A program made the position numbers and the translations under genes. Positions 1 to 6,025 of a DNA stretch of 63,992 nt are shown in pieces. How positions within the stretch are numbered: position 1 is the stretch's first letter; each line of letters begins with the position of its first letter. The stretch covers positions 1-63,992 of the forward strand of contig JARLHY010000040.1 in NCBI GenBank assembly GCA_031292015.1. The letters run 5' to 3'. The stretch comes from Negativicutes bacterium. GTDB taxonomy: Bacteria > Bacillota_C > Negativicutes > Sporomusales_B > JARLHX01. Below the pieces are notes generated by a model that saw nothing but the letters and a program-made list of their open reading frames with translations, searched no databases and was not told the DNA's origin.

Positions 1-964
1 AATTGGCTTTGCTCAGCGCCTGCCGCTTCTGGCTGATTGCCTCGTCATACTTTTCCTGGTATTCATTCTTAATTTTGATGATATCGCTGTCCACCAGGGC
101 AAGCTGCTTTTTCTTCTCAGCCAATTCGCCCCCAGCCTGTGCCCGAGCCAGTTCCTGCTGCTTTGCCGTCAGCTGCTGCTGCACGTCGGCGATCTCGGGC
201 GGTAGCTTCGCCGCGTCGATACCGGGAACATCGGCTAGGCTCCGCTGGTTTTCCTCGATTTGACCGGGTATCTTTTTCTGCTCGTCGTCAATCTCTTTCT
301 CCCGAGCCTTGAGCGCCCGGCGATGATCATCAAGCGTGCGGCCGGCGTTGATCACGTTCAACAGGTCAAGCATGTCCTTGTTGCCGACCGTAACTTGTGA
401 ATCAATGACATCGGCATCCGATATGCCTTCGCCGCTACCAATCTCCATGAGGATGTTGCGGCGCCGCTGCCACCCTCTCATTTCCTTGGTTTCCATTGCT
501 TTTTCATCGTTGAAATAAAGCGGATTGGTGAGCATCGGGAATACATCTGCCCGGATAATGCTGGCAATATAGTCCTCGTAGGCCCGCTTCGACTTCTCGT
601 CGCCGTTTATGTAATAGGTCGTGGGGTGGCCGTCCAGTTCCTCGACCGCTTTCCCCCGGGGACGAACCCACTTTTCGGCGTAGAGCTTTTTCAGCATAAC
701 CTGCTTGCCATCAATGTCCAGAACACCTTCCACAGTCGTTTGCAGGCGGTGTATAGTCTCTTTCGTTGCCGGGTCGATTGGCTGAATACTAAAGTCCGCT
801 TGTCCCAAAGAGTTCCGCCCAAAAAGCAGCCAAAACCATGCGTCTGCGAGCGTGCTTTTGCCAACCCCGTTATCTGCCATAACAAGGCAGTTTTCGCCAA
901 GAGGCTCGAACCGGAAGTCTTTGAAACATTTGAAATTAATCAGATGCAGACTATTTAATCTCAT
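1..964 (-). CDS. Phage SMC/RecF-like AAA ATPase, C-terminus outside window
   Basis: About 321 residues are visible with no stop before the window edge. The protein starts MRLNSLHLINFKCFKDF, the opening of RecF/SbcC-type ATPases, and has a Walker A site at residues 31-38 (DNGVGKST). From about residue 215 the sequence becomes a charged, Glu/Lys/Gln-rich coiled coil, as in SMC-like recombination or repair ATPases carried by phages. The ATG overlaps the stop of the SWIM gene upstream (ATGA), so the two are probably translationally coupled. The role is inferred to be phage DNA recombination or replication. Walker B and the signature motif would lie in the missing part. Confidence 0.85.
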   Translation of the reverse strand, partial: MRLNSLHLINFKCFKDFRFEPLGENCLVMADNGVGKSTLADAWFWLLFGRNSLGQADFSIQPIDPATKETIHRLQTTVEGVLDIDGKQVMLKKLYAEKWVRPRGKAVEELDGHPTTYYINGDEKSKRAYEDYIASIIRADVFPMLTNPLYFNDEKAMETKEMRGWQRRRNILMEIGSGEGISDADVIDSQVTVGNKDMLDLLNVINAGRTLDDHRRALKAREKEIDDEQKKIPGQIEENQRSLADVPGIDAAKLPPEIADVQQQLTAKQQELARAQAGGELAEKKKQLALVDSDIIKIKNEYQEKYDEAISQKRQALSKAN

Positions 965-1137
965 CCCTTGAACCTCTTTTCCATTGCCAGGCGCTGATGC
1001 AATTCCTTGATGTGCTTGCACTGGCCGCCCGTTTCTTTATGCCTGTACTCCCAGTCCTTGCACGTGCAGGTATGACCGTTTTCAGTGATTTCAACGTCGT
1101 AGTTTTTGATTTTTGCCTTTCCCGTCAGCTTGTCCAT
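961..1137 (-). CDS. Small SWIM zinc-finger protein
   Basis: This 58-residue protein carries the SWIM signature CxC followed after about 15 residues by CxH (CTC ... CKH), which binds one zinc ion and usually contacts DNA or protein. The chosen ATG follows an AAAGGAAGG ribosome site; an upstream in-frame start would lack one. Its stop overlaps the start of the SMC-like ATPase by four bases. SWIM domains often accompany SWI2/SNF2 or recombination proteins, so it may be an accessory factor of the coupled ATPase; that link is inferred from position only. Confidence 0.8.
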   Translation of the reverse strand: MDKLTGKAKIKNYDVEITENGHTCTCKDWEYRHKETGGQCKHIKELHQRLAMEKRFKG

Positions 1138-1180
1138 GTGAGCCCTTCCTTTCTCGACAATGTTTACAGATATAGGATGG

Positions 1181-1360
1181 TTATTTTTTGGTAGAACCAA
1201 GGAATTCGTCAATGGCAGCGGACGAAATTAGCCAACGTCGTCCCGCGCGTACAGACCTTATCTTATTTGTTGTCAATAAGGACATGAGAGTGTTCCTAGC
1301 TAAGCCAAGTATTTTCATGACATCCTTCACCGAATAGACACTTTTTGCATGATCAATCAT
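1181..1360 (-). CDS. Excisionase-family helix-turn-helix protein
   Basis: Reads as 59 residues: a winged-helix module starting MIDHAKSVYSVKDV, with a recognition region NTLMSLLTTNKIRSVRAG and an ending RWLISSAAIDEFL. This is the pattern of the HTH_17/excisionase family, small DNA-bending or targeting proteins in phages. It begins with ATG after TAGGAGGGG. It is preceded by a tiny zinc-ribbon gene whose stop lies 17 bases upstream. It may act as Xis or as an early regulator; its distance from the integrase argues slightly against Xis. Confidence 0.75.
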   Translation of the reverse strand: MIDHAKSVYSVKDVMKILGLARNTLMSLLTTNKIRSVRAGRRWLISSAAIDEFLGSTKK

Positions 1361-1377
1361 TTATTTATCCCCTCCTA

Positions 1378-1518
1378 TCAGCATCGCTTCCATAATCTCT
1401 CCATCCTGCCCCTCGAATGCATTTTGCCGCATCGCAGACAATGCCGCACGCGCCGATTCCCTGACCACCACAGCCGCCACCGATGTCCGCGAAGCAAGCA
1501 GATTAGTCGCTTGAACAC
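1378..1518 (-). CDS. Tiny zinc-ribbon-like phage protein (46 aa)
   Basis: Starts with GTG behind a perfect GGAGGTGA ribosome site inside the end of the upstream HTH gene. The protein begins MFKRLICLLRGHRW and later has CLRCGK: one Cys, a Gly-His-x-Trp and a CxxCGK knuckle. This matches the layout of small prophage proteins of the DUF1660 type and closely parallels the protein at 2029-2133. Function is unknown; a single structural zinc is likely. A longer frame through the same DNA has no ribosome site and is rejected. Confidence 0.65.
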   Translation of the reverse strand: MFKRLICLLRGHRWRLWWSGNRRVRHCLRCGKMHSRGRMERLWKRC

Positions 1519-1703
1519 TGCCCGTCACCTCCGTTACCCAACTTTTCAATGGCCGCAATAATCAGTGCCTTCTTTTCTGGTGGCAACTCGCGACGCAACC
1601 AGCGACAAAAGGTAAACTCCGCAATACCCATGGCTTCAGCAACTTCATAATGGTTATACCCAATCAAGGCGATACGAACTTCTTTGTTTGCTACTTCGCG
1701 CAC
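1503..1703 (-). CDS. Small phage HTH protein
   Basis: A 66-residue protein with a helix-turn-helix-like core (YEVAEAMGIAEFTFCRWLRRELP) followed by PEKKALIIAAIEKL. Compact proteins of this kind are frequent in Firmicute prophages next to other early genes. The start is GTG, supported by GGAGG nine bases upstream, inside the end of the preceding gene (overlap of 13 bases). It probably binds DNA; no specific role can be assigned. Confidence 0.7.
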   Translation of the reverse strand: MREVANKEVRIALIGYNHYEVAEAMGIAEFTFCRWLRRELPPEKKALIIAAIEKLGNGGDGQCSSD

Positions 1704-2002
1704 TGCGCATCGCCTCCACAGAAGAAATGAAGGTAATCCTGTCTGGGCCGCTTACCGCCAGCCCGGTCCAGTGCCAGGATTTTGCCAATCGGGGCAACAA
1801 AACGATCTTCCGGCGAGCACCGGGCGATGCCAAACGAGGGATTGCCATTCAGAGGGACTTTGAGTACACATACGACCTTTTGTGCCGAATCAACCATGGC
1901 GAAAACAAGCGTTCCACTGCGATCCATGTTCTCGACCTTGCTGTTGTACTCACTGATTGCCTGACGAATGATTCCTGCCTGTTCCTTGGTAAAGTTGCTC
2001 AT
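1691..2002 (-). CDS. Hypothetical phage protein (103 aa)
   Basis: The start MSNFTKEQAG follows a GCGGAGGTAG ribosome site, which excludes an upstream in-frame start. The first third is an amphipathic helix (KEQAGIIRQAISEYNSKVENM); the remainder looks like an alpha/beta domain (TLVFAMVDSAQKVVCVLKVPL) ending in a basic tail. No family recognised. It is part of the leftward chain of overlapping small genes. Confidence 0.6.
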   Translation of the reverse strand: MSNFTKEQAGIIRQAISEYNSKVENMDRSGTLVFAMVDSAQKVVCVLKVPLNGNPSFGIARCSPEDRFVAPIGKILALDRAGGKRPRQDYLHFFCGGDAQCAK

Positions 2003-2028
2003 TGATTCTACCTCCGCTTTTATGTATT

Positions 2029-2133
2029 TTAGGGATACAGTTTCCCACACCGGGCACACTCTGAAAAATATCCTGGCTTATAGCACGTCACCCACTTGTG
2101 CCCCTTGAACCAGCAGATAAGCCAATCAAACAC
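2029..2133 (-). CDS. Tiny zinc-ribbon-like phage protein (34 aa)
   Basis: Begins with GTG five bases after AGGTGA and encodes MFDWLICWFKGHKW followed by CARCGK. This repeats the plan of the protein at 1378-1518: MF, LIC, GHxW, CxxCGK. An in-frame GTG three codons upstream also has a purine-rich site, but the shorter start aligns exactly with the paralog. It contains one extra Cys (VTCYK) that could complete a zinc site. Function unknown. Confidence 0.6.
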   Translation of the reverse strand: MFDWLICWFKGHKWVTCYKPGYFSECARCGKLYP

Positions 2134-2138
2134 CGGTT

Positions 2139-2303
2139 TCACCTCGCCTTCCTAAAATTCCAGAAGCTGCTGACCACCAGTTGCCCGTTGTCCATCCGGG
2201 CCAGACAGTTCTTCGGTCCCTTGCCCCGCGAACGGACCAGGATGACGCCTCCCATGCGGTAGAGCGGGTGCAAATGATCACGATTTACATAGATGACTCT
2301 CAC
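2139..2303 (-). CDS. Hypothetical small phage protein (54 aa)
   Basis: Starts at a GTG that overlaps the TGA of the preceding gene and has GGCGGGGGAAG upstream. The sequence is basic, begins VRVIYVNRDHLHPLYRM and ends SSFWNFRKAR. The first half could form beta strands around HPLYR. It belongs to the coupled early gene chain; no family recognised. Confidence 0.5.
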   Translation of the reverse strand: MRVIYVNRDHLHPLYRMGGVILVRSRGKGPKNCLARMDNGQLVVSSFWNFRKAR

Positions 2304-2635
2304 GGCTTCCCCCGCCTGATCACGGCAATGATCTCGGCCTTTTCGCACTGGAAGGACAATCCTGGTTCTTTGCAGTCCGCATCGTGCTCAAGCTCGCCGA
2401 CCGGCCGTACCTTATATGTATCGCCGTAAGGGTAGACAAGAGCGTACACGTCCGCCATTTCCCTTTCGGTCACGATGTAAACGCGGTCTGCTCGTTGCAC
2501 GCAGTTCGGGTCAATCTCTTTCGCGTGCTCAAGCAACGTGCTCTTTCCTGTCACCGCCGGCGGCAGCAGCATGTCGCCCGGGTTAAGCCCGGGAATGCCG
2601 CCGTGGTAGTACCTGGGGTATTTCTGCTTGCTCAT
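2300..2635 (-). CDS. Putative Arr-like ADP-ribosyltransferase of phage origin
   Basis: At 111 residues it has the layout of Arr (rifampin ADP-ribosyltransferase)-like folds: an early YYHGGIPGLNPGD, a central RVYIVTEREMADVYA, then YKVRPVGELEHDAD and a closing strand EIIAVI. Arr proteins show the equivalents HG...L..GD, VYLT..., YRVEP.G and V..V in the same order. The resemblance is by eye, so the catalytic call is tentative. Its ATG overlaps the stop of the preceding 41-codon gene. If active it could modify a host protein or small molecule during infection. Confidence 0.5.
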   Translation of the reverse strand: MSKQKYPRYYHGGIPGLNPGDMLLPPAVTGKSTLLEHAKEIDPNCVQRADRVYIVTEREMADVYALVYPYGDTYKVRPVGELEHDADCKEPGLSFQCEKAEIIAVIRRGKP

Positions 2636-2757
2636 CGGTGCTGCCCGTTGTGGCTGAAGTAGTAAGCCCAACACCCTTTCGGTGTCACCCGCTGCACAAC
2701 CAACATCCTCTCGCGCTTTGGCAATACGCCGAGCAGTCGGCCAAGAAGTCGCCACAC
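2632..2757 (-). CDS. Tiny phage protein (41 aa) coupled to the Arr-like gene
   Basis: Starts at GTG seven bases after GGGAGG; an ATG two codons upstream sits too close to that site. The protein begins VWRLLGRLLGVLPKR and ends YYFSHNGQHR, basic and possibly membrane- or nucleic-acid-associated. Its TGA overlaps the ATG of the next gene. Support comes from the ribosome site and the overlap, not from homology. Confidence 0.5.
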   Translation of the reverse strand: MWRLLGRLLGVLPKRERMLVVQRVTPKGCWAYYFSHNGQHR

Positions 2758-2773
2758 TGTCATCCCTCCCCTC

Positions 2774-2965
2774 TTAATCCAAAGTAACCCTGAAAACACG
2801 GAGCCGACTCATGGCCGCAATGAGGTCTTGAAACTCCCACGGCTCGAATTTAATAATCCTTCCGCGCGCATCGCTGATAAACAAATAGCCTTGTTCATTT
2901 ATCTCAACGCGCCTTTCAGTTTGGTTCAATCTTGGATTTTCCCGCGCTATGAATCCGAATTTCAC
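2774..2965 (-). CDS. Hypothetical small phage protein (63 aa)
   Basis: The GTG start overlaps the TGA of the upstream 33-codon gene and lies ten bases after AAGGAG. The middle reads as a small beta sheet (RVEINEQGYLFISDARGRIIKFEPWE) followed by a helix (EFQDLIAAMSRL). This suggests a compact folded domain, but no family is recognised. Confidence 0.55.
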   Translation of the reverse strand: MKFGFIARENPRLNQTERRVEINEQGYLFISDARGRIIKFEPWEFQDLIAAMSRLRVFRVTLD

Positions 2966-3063
2966 TTGCCACTGTCTCCTTCCGGCTTGATTTTTCCTTC
3001 GGCCAGCAGGCGCTTGTAAAGCCCAATCAGAATATGAAGCCCTGCCTCTTGTTTGGGTGTCAT
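2962..3063 (-). CDS. Tiny phage protein (33 aa)
   Basis: ATG follows a textbook GCGGAGGT site. The product starts MTPKQEAGLHILIGLYKRLLAEG and is largely one amphipathic helix. The TGA overlaps the next GTG start, so it may work as a leader for coupled translation as well as a peptide. No homology claimed. Confidence 0.55.
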   Translation of the reverse strand: MTPKQEAGLHILIGLYKRLLAEGKIKPEGDSGK

Positions 3064-3068
3064 AGTTT

Positions 3069-3287
3069 TTACCTCCGCAAAAAGTCTTCGAGCTTGTACT
3101 CGCCGCCAGATATCTCGATAAGCCGCCAAGCCATCTTTTCCGTGATACGCAGCCGGCCGCGTTCCATGTCCGACACATGCTGATGCCCGCAGCCAATTTC
3201 CTTACCAAACCCCCCCTGTGTCATATTGCCGCGTAATATCCTGACAATTTGACCGGGGGTTAATTGTCTACCGCTGGTCTTTCCCAT
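3069..3287 (-). CDS. Phage HTH (XRE-like) regulator
   Basis: A 72-residue helix-turn-helix protein: LTPGQIVRILRGNMTQGGFGKEIGC, then HQHVSDMERGRLRITEKMAWRLIE, the DxExGRxxI pattern typical of XRE/Cro folds. ATG follows AGAGGTGAT. It is transcribed divergently from the repressor at 3415 across a palindrome-rich gap, as expected for a Cro-like partner that opens the leftward early operon. Confidence 0.75.
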   Translation of the reverse strand: MGKTSGRQLTPGQIVRILRGNMTQGGFGKEIGCGHQHVSDMERGRLRITEKMAWRLIEISGGEYKLEDFLRR

Positions 3288-3414
3288 GTTTAATCACCTC
3301 TGTTTGGCGTAATAATGCTTCGCGTCGCATTAAAAACTATTTTACTTTTACGCCGTATTGATGTAAAATTACATTGAAATTAGTGGAAAATTAATTAGGG
3401 AGGTTCCTTTTGTC
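3288..3414. promoter_or_regulatory. Divergent control region with nested palindromes
   Basis: The 127-base gap between two divergent HTH genes holds inverted repeats: GGCGTAA at 3306-3312 with TTACGCC at 3348-3354, nested AATGC at 3314-3318 with GCATT at 3327-3331, and the near-perfect palindrome ATGTAAAATTACAT at 3361-3374. These are candidate operators for one or both flanking regulators. Confidence 0.55.
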
Positions 3415-3786
3415 ATGATCTTCAAGGCAGAAAAACTTCGACAATTGCGCGAAGGCAAAGGATTAAGCTTAACACAAGCCGCTGATCAACTTAAATGGAC
3501 TGTAAGTTATCTCGGTGATCTTGAAAAGGGACGGAAGAAGAATCCTTGGGAAGCAACGATCAAGAGGCTATGCGATTTCTACAAAGTTCCGAAAGAGTAT
3601 TTTTACCTCGAAAAGAAAGCCCTTTTAGCCGATCTCCCGGACATGCCTGCTGACATTAAAGACTTCGTTTTGTGCGGTGACAACATAGAATATCTTAGGG
3701 TTGTGATGACTGCCAAGGCTTCCGGTGTCTCTGCTGGCGACCTTGCTCAATTCGTCAAAATAATTTCAAACCGCAAGCCCTTTTAA
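3415..3786 (+). CDS. XRE-family repressor, second immunity module
   Basis: The N-terminal XRE helix-turn-helix (residues about 6-60: KLRQLREGKGLSLTQAADQL ... YLGDLEKGRKKNP) is followed by a 60-residue C-terminal region without a LexA-type peptidase motif. It aligns along its length with the repressor at 6026 (KLRQLRE.KGL, GDLE.GR, DF.KV, YF). It starts with ATG after AGGGAGGT. It overlaps the convergent gene at 3783 by four bases. Probably a repressor of the divergent leftward operon. Confidence 0.8.
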   Translation: MIFKAEKLRQLREGKGLSLTQAADQLKWTVSYLGDLEKGRKKNPWEATIKRLCDFYKVPKEYFYLEKKALLADLPDMPADIKDFVLCGDNIEYLRVVMTAKASGVSAGDLAQFVKIISNRKPF

Positions 3787-4115
3787 TCGGCTATTTGCCC
3801 CAGCTTACCCAGGAGTTCTCTTAAAGTCCGTTTGTCTACAGATACGGATACCTGTACAGTGTCGCTGGATAAATCATCTCCTGCCTTTTCCTTTGGCGGG
3901 ATGGCATTGTCAAGAAGATCGTCAATCGTCACCTGAAACAGTTGTGATATTTTCTTCAAGCTGTCGATGTCAGGTTCGCTTTCCCCCGCTTCCCAGCGGA
4001 CTACCTTTTTAAGACTTGTTCCTGTCATCCACCCCAGTTCCTGTAACGTCATGCCCTCATTGTCGCGCAGCTTTTTTAGCTGTGATGCGAAGCCATTACT
4101 CATATCGCGTTTCAT
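3783..4115 (-). CDS. XRE-family regulator
   Basis: A 110-residue protein with an XRE domain in the first 65 residues (LKKLRDNEGMTLQELGWMTG, VRWEAGESEPDIDSLKKISQLFQVTIDDLL) and a charged C-terminal tail. ATG follows a perfect AAAGGAGGA site. It faces the 3415 repressor and is divergent from the TTG-started gene at 4182. A third XRE protein within 3 kb suggests layered lysogeny control. Confidence 0.8.
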   Translation of the reverse strand: MKRDMSNGFASQLKKLRDNEGMTLQELGWMTGTSLKKVVRWEAGESEPDIDSLKKISQLFQVTIDDLLDNAIPPKEKAGDDLSSDTVQVSVSVDKRTLRELLGKLGQIAD

Positions 4116-4181
4116 ACTTATCCTCCTTTACAGGTAATTGTTACCTCCTAGCGAAGTTTGTAGCAGAAGGAGGTGACCTAA

Positions 4182-4403
4182 TTGGAATTTAACATTGACC
4201 AAATTACTCACATCAAAGAAATTACTGAGAATGAATGGGAAGTAAACAGTTACTTAGAAGTAGGATGGAAATTGCTTCATGTCTTTAGTTCCCCATTTGC
4301 AAAACAAGGTGACGTTGCTCATTACATAATTGGATGGCCTAAACAATCAAAGCCGAAAACCCCTAAAGAACCTGATGTGGCAATTAAATTCGCCCCAAAA
4401 TAA
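4182..4403 (+). CDS. Small protein with GW-LL domain (73 aa)
   Basis: Translation starts at TTG behind a perfect GGAGGTGA site. The core VNSYLEVGWKLLHVFSS ... HYIIGWPK matches the small domain in which an Asn/Leu helix is followed by GWxLL and a final strand ending in hxGhP. The gene opposite (4384-4584) carries the same core, and the two overlap at their 3' ends by 20 bases. Function unknown; such domains occur in phage and plasmid accessory proteins. Confidence 0.6.
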   Translation: MEFNIDQITHIKEITENEWEVNSYLEVGWKLLHVFSSPFAKQGDVAHYIIGWPKQSKPKTPKEPDVAIKFAPK

Positions 4404-4584
4404 ATTGCGAAGCACCTTTCTGGTCATAGCAATGTAGTAAAAGCCATCCCTTACACAAAAATTGGTTTGCTGCTTCTGCACCGCTAACTCTTTGAACTTC
4501 TTTTATACTGGTAATCGGAAATGGATGCCTTTTACCCAGATCATCTGACGTTACAGTTGACTGGGTTTCTTTTTGTTCGTTCAT
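4384..4584 (-). CDS. Small protein with GW-LL domain (66 aa)
   Basis: The second half, AANQFLCKGWLLLHCYDQKG ... QFILGRI, is the same fold signature as the convergent neighbour at 4182 (N..L..GW.LLH, then Y/F-I-hG). The N-terminal 25 residues are polar and unlike the neighbour. ATG follows AAGGAGGAC. The pair appears to be an inverted duplication of one domain. Function unknown. Confidence 0.6.
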   Translation of the reverse strand: MNEQKETQSTVTSDDLGKRHPFPITSIKEVQRVSGAEAANQFLCKGWLLLHCYDQKGASQFILGRI

Positions 4585-4594
4585 GTCGTCCTCC

Positions 4595-5359
4595 TTAAGC
4601 CATGTGCTTGATAGCCATTTCTTTGACGATTATAGTGTAAATCTCTTTGAGTCTGACATCGCCCTCGATTACGTCCAGCTTATTGATGGCTGAAATCTGA
4701 GTCTTGGTCCCTCCGGCATTTTGCAGCCGAGTCCTCAGGTTGTTAACCCTGACCGCCAGATTATAATTGCCCCGGCTTTCGAGAAGATCATAACTGTCGA
4801 TCCTTGTCTGCTGGAAATCTCCGCCCCTGGCCTTGGCAATGACGTTCAACCTCTCGTTGACCCATTTGCGCCACTCATCATCACGCACAATGATCGTTTC
4901 CTTAATAGAGACTACTTGCTGTCCAACGTGTTCGGTAGCCACAGTCAACTGCTGAATCTGCTTTTCTTGCTCGGCAACAATGTTGGCGACGGCCGCGACG
5001 ATCTGTGCCGGGGTCATGGCGGGCAGCGAATATGTTCCCGTTTTACGAATGGCCGGCAGGATTTCATCGGCAACTTTGGATTGGAATGCTTCGGCGGTTT
5101 CGTTTTTGGCTTTCATAGCCAAGCGGTAGAAGATGTTTTCGGGGATGAATATGCCGGTATACTCTCCGTCGCCACTTGTGGCGATGAATTTTAAATCATT
5201 CAAATAGCCCTTGACTCTCGCCCATCTTACGACCTCGTTTCCGCTTCCAGCTATTTCCGTAAATCCCAACCCCCTGGCAACATCCTCCAGGTTTAACTGA
5301 GCAACTCCGTTTTTGTCAATGTATCCGCGCACGCCGGATATTGTTGCTAGATCGTTCAT
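4595..5359 (-). CDS. Phage antirepressor, BRO-N and ORF6C domains
   Basis: 254 residues. The N-terminal BRO-like domain spans about residues 5-115 (LNLEDVARGLGF, VRWARVKGYL, FIPENIFYRLAMKAKN, FQSKVADEILPAIRKTGTYS). A helical linker rich in Gln/Glu follows, then an ORF6C-type C-terminus from about residue 165 (WVNERLNVIAKARG to YTIIVKEM). This is the standard architecture of phage antirepressors that relieve lysogenic repression. The ATG follows AAAGGAG; an earlier start would read through the ribosome site. It sits downstream of a Cro-like and an excisionase-like gene. Confidence 0.85.
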   Translation of the reverse strand: MNDLATISGVRGYIDKNGVAQLNLEDVARGLGFTEIAGSGNEVVRWARVKGYLNDLKFIATSGDGEYTGIFIPENIFYRLAMKAKNETAEAFQSKVADEILPAIRKTGTYSLPAMTPAQIVAAVANIVAEQEKQIQQLTVATEHVGQQVVSIKETIIVRDDEWRKWVNERLNVIAKARGGDFQQTRIDSYDLLESRGNYNLAVRVNNLRTRLQNAGGTKTQISAINKLDVIEGDVRLKEIYTIIVKEMAIKHMA

Positions 5360-5408
5360 TGAAACGCTCCTTTCTTGAATTTTTGACGGCGCTTTGCCGT
5401 CTTCTTTC

Positions 5409-5594
5409 TTATTGCGGCGATTTAGCGGCGGCATCAATGTATTCATTCAGTTGCCATCCACACACCCGAATTACCGAACGAACACGAACACTCCCGAGCT
5501 TGCCAGTCTTGATTAATCGCCGAACTGTGTCGGGATGGACAGAAAGTTTTTCAGCAGCACCCCGAACTGTGAAGATATCCGACTCTCCAAACAA
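5409..5594 (-). CDS. Excisionase-type HTH protein
   Basis: 61 residues in the HTH_17 pattern: FTVRGAAEKLSVHPDTVRRLIKTGKLGSVRVRSVIRV followed by LNEYIDAA. The start is a TTG seven bases after AAAGGAGGT, which is a strong enough site to accept the rare codon. The gene lies between the Cro-like gene and the antirepressor. It may be the true Xis, or a regulator. Confidence 0.75.
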   Translation of the reverse strand: MFGESDIFTVRGAAEKLSVHPDTVRRLIKTGKLGSVRVRSVIRVCGWQLNEYIDAAAKSPQ

Positions 5595-5618
5595 TGTGGT
5601 ACCTCCTTTCTGCTATAG

Positions 5619-5633
5619 ACTACGAAACGTGGT
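5619..5633. promoter_or_regulatory. Operator copy 1 (14/15 match)
   Basis: ACTACGAAACGTGGT differs by one base from the 15-bp palindrome at 5856-5870 read on the other strand. It overlaps the stop codon of the Cro-like gene and lies just upstream of the TTG start of the excisionase-like gene, so repressor bound here could block read-through. Confidence 0.6.
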
Positions 5634-5835
5634 CGCTATGGGCAAAATAAAAATCCAAGGGTTTTCCGTCAAGAGCAGCCTGCTTAATCAACACCTTCAA
5701 AGAGGGAGTAACTTTTCCAGTCTCAATCTTATCTAAAAGAGATTTGGAAATTCCAAGCTTTTGTGCCCGAATCCGGCGTGGCTCAAAACCCCTAGAATTC
5801 TTAAAAATTTCAATAATGTTACTTGCGATATTCAT
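5620..5835 (-). CDS. Cro-like XRE regulator
   Basis: A 71-residue protein with a single XRE helix-turn-helix (RRIRAQKLGISKSLLDKIETGKVTPSLKVLIKQAA). ATG at 5835 is eight bases after AAGGAGG; a TTG two codons earlier is too close to that site. It is transcribed from a TTGACA promoter with an operator at its transcription start, and its own stop codon lies inside a second operator-like copy. It faces the repressor at 6026, as a Cro/CI pair would. Confidence 0.8.
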   Translation of the reverse strand: MNIASNIIEIFKNSRGFEPRRIRAQKLGISKSLLDKIETGKVTPSLKVLIKQAALDGKPLDFYFAHSDHVS

Positions 5836-5855
5836 AGTCAAAGCCTCCTTTCTGC

Positions 5856-5870
5856 ACCACGTTTCGTGGT
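5856..5870. promoter_or_regulatory. Operator copy 2 (perfect palindrome)
   Basis: ACCACGTTTCGTGGT has six-base arms around TTT. It lies 10 bases past the -10 box of the leftward promoter and upstream of the ribosome site of the Cro-like gene. This is a typical repressor position. Confidence 0.7.
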
Positions 5871-5880
5871 CTTTGATTAA

Positions 5881-5909
5881 AAAGTAGCATATTATTCTAA
5901 TTGTGTCAA
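5881..5909 (-). promoter_or_regulatory. Leftward early promoter
   Basis: On the minus strand: TTGACA (5909-5904), 17-base spacer, TACTTT (5886-5881). It would drive the Cro-like, excisionase-like and antirepressor genes, with the operator at 5856-5870 just past the start site. Confidence 0.65.
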
Positions 5910-5939
5910 CATTATTTTACAATCTTTGCAAAGGCTTCG

Positions 5940-5954
5940 ACCACGAAACATAGA
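5940..5954. promoter_or_regulatory. Operator copy 3 (half site)
   Basis: ACCACGAAAC matches ten bases of the palindrome and then diverges. It lies between the leftward promoter and the repressor gene at 6026, where it could autoregulate the repressor. A further imperfect inverted repeat, TTTACTAT (5963-5970) with ATAGTAAA (5993-6000), lies nearer the repressor start. Confidence 0.45.
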
Positions 5955-6025
5955 GAATTCTATTTACTATGTATCATTTTTTTGTTATTATGATAGTAAA
6001 AATAAAAAAAGGGGGTTTATGACCA

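Noticed and set aside
3..958. Plus-strand frames in the first kilobase
   Set aside because: The minus strand is open throughout and encodes a recognisable ATPase, so these are shadows.
1361..1558. 65-codon minus-strand frame starting MRPLKSWV
   Set aside because: It has no ribosome site and overlaps the upstream HTH gene deeply. The overlapping GTG-started 46-codon frame has a perfect site and a family-like motif.
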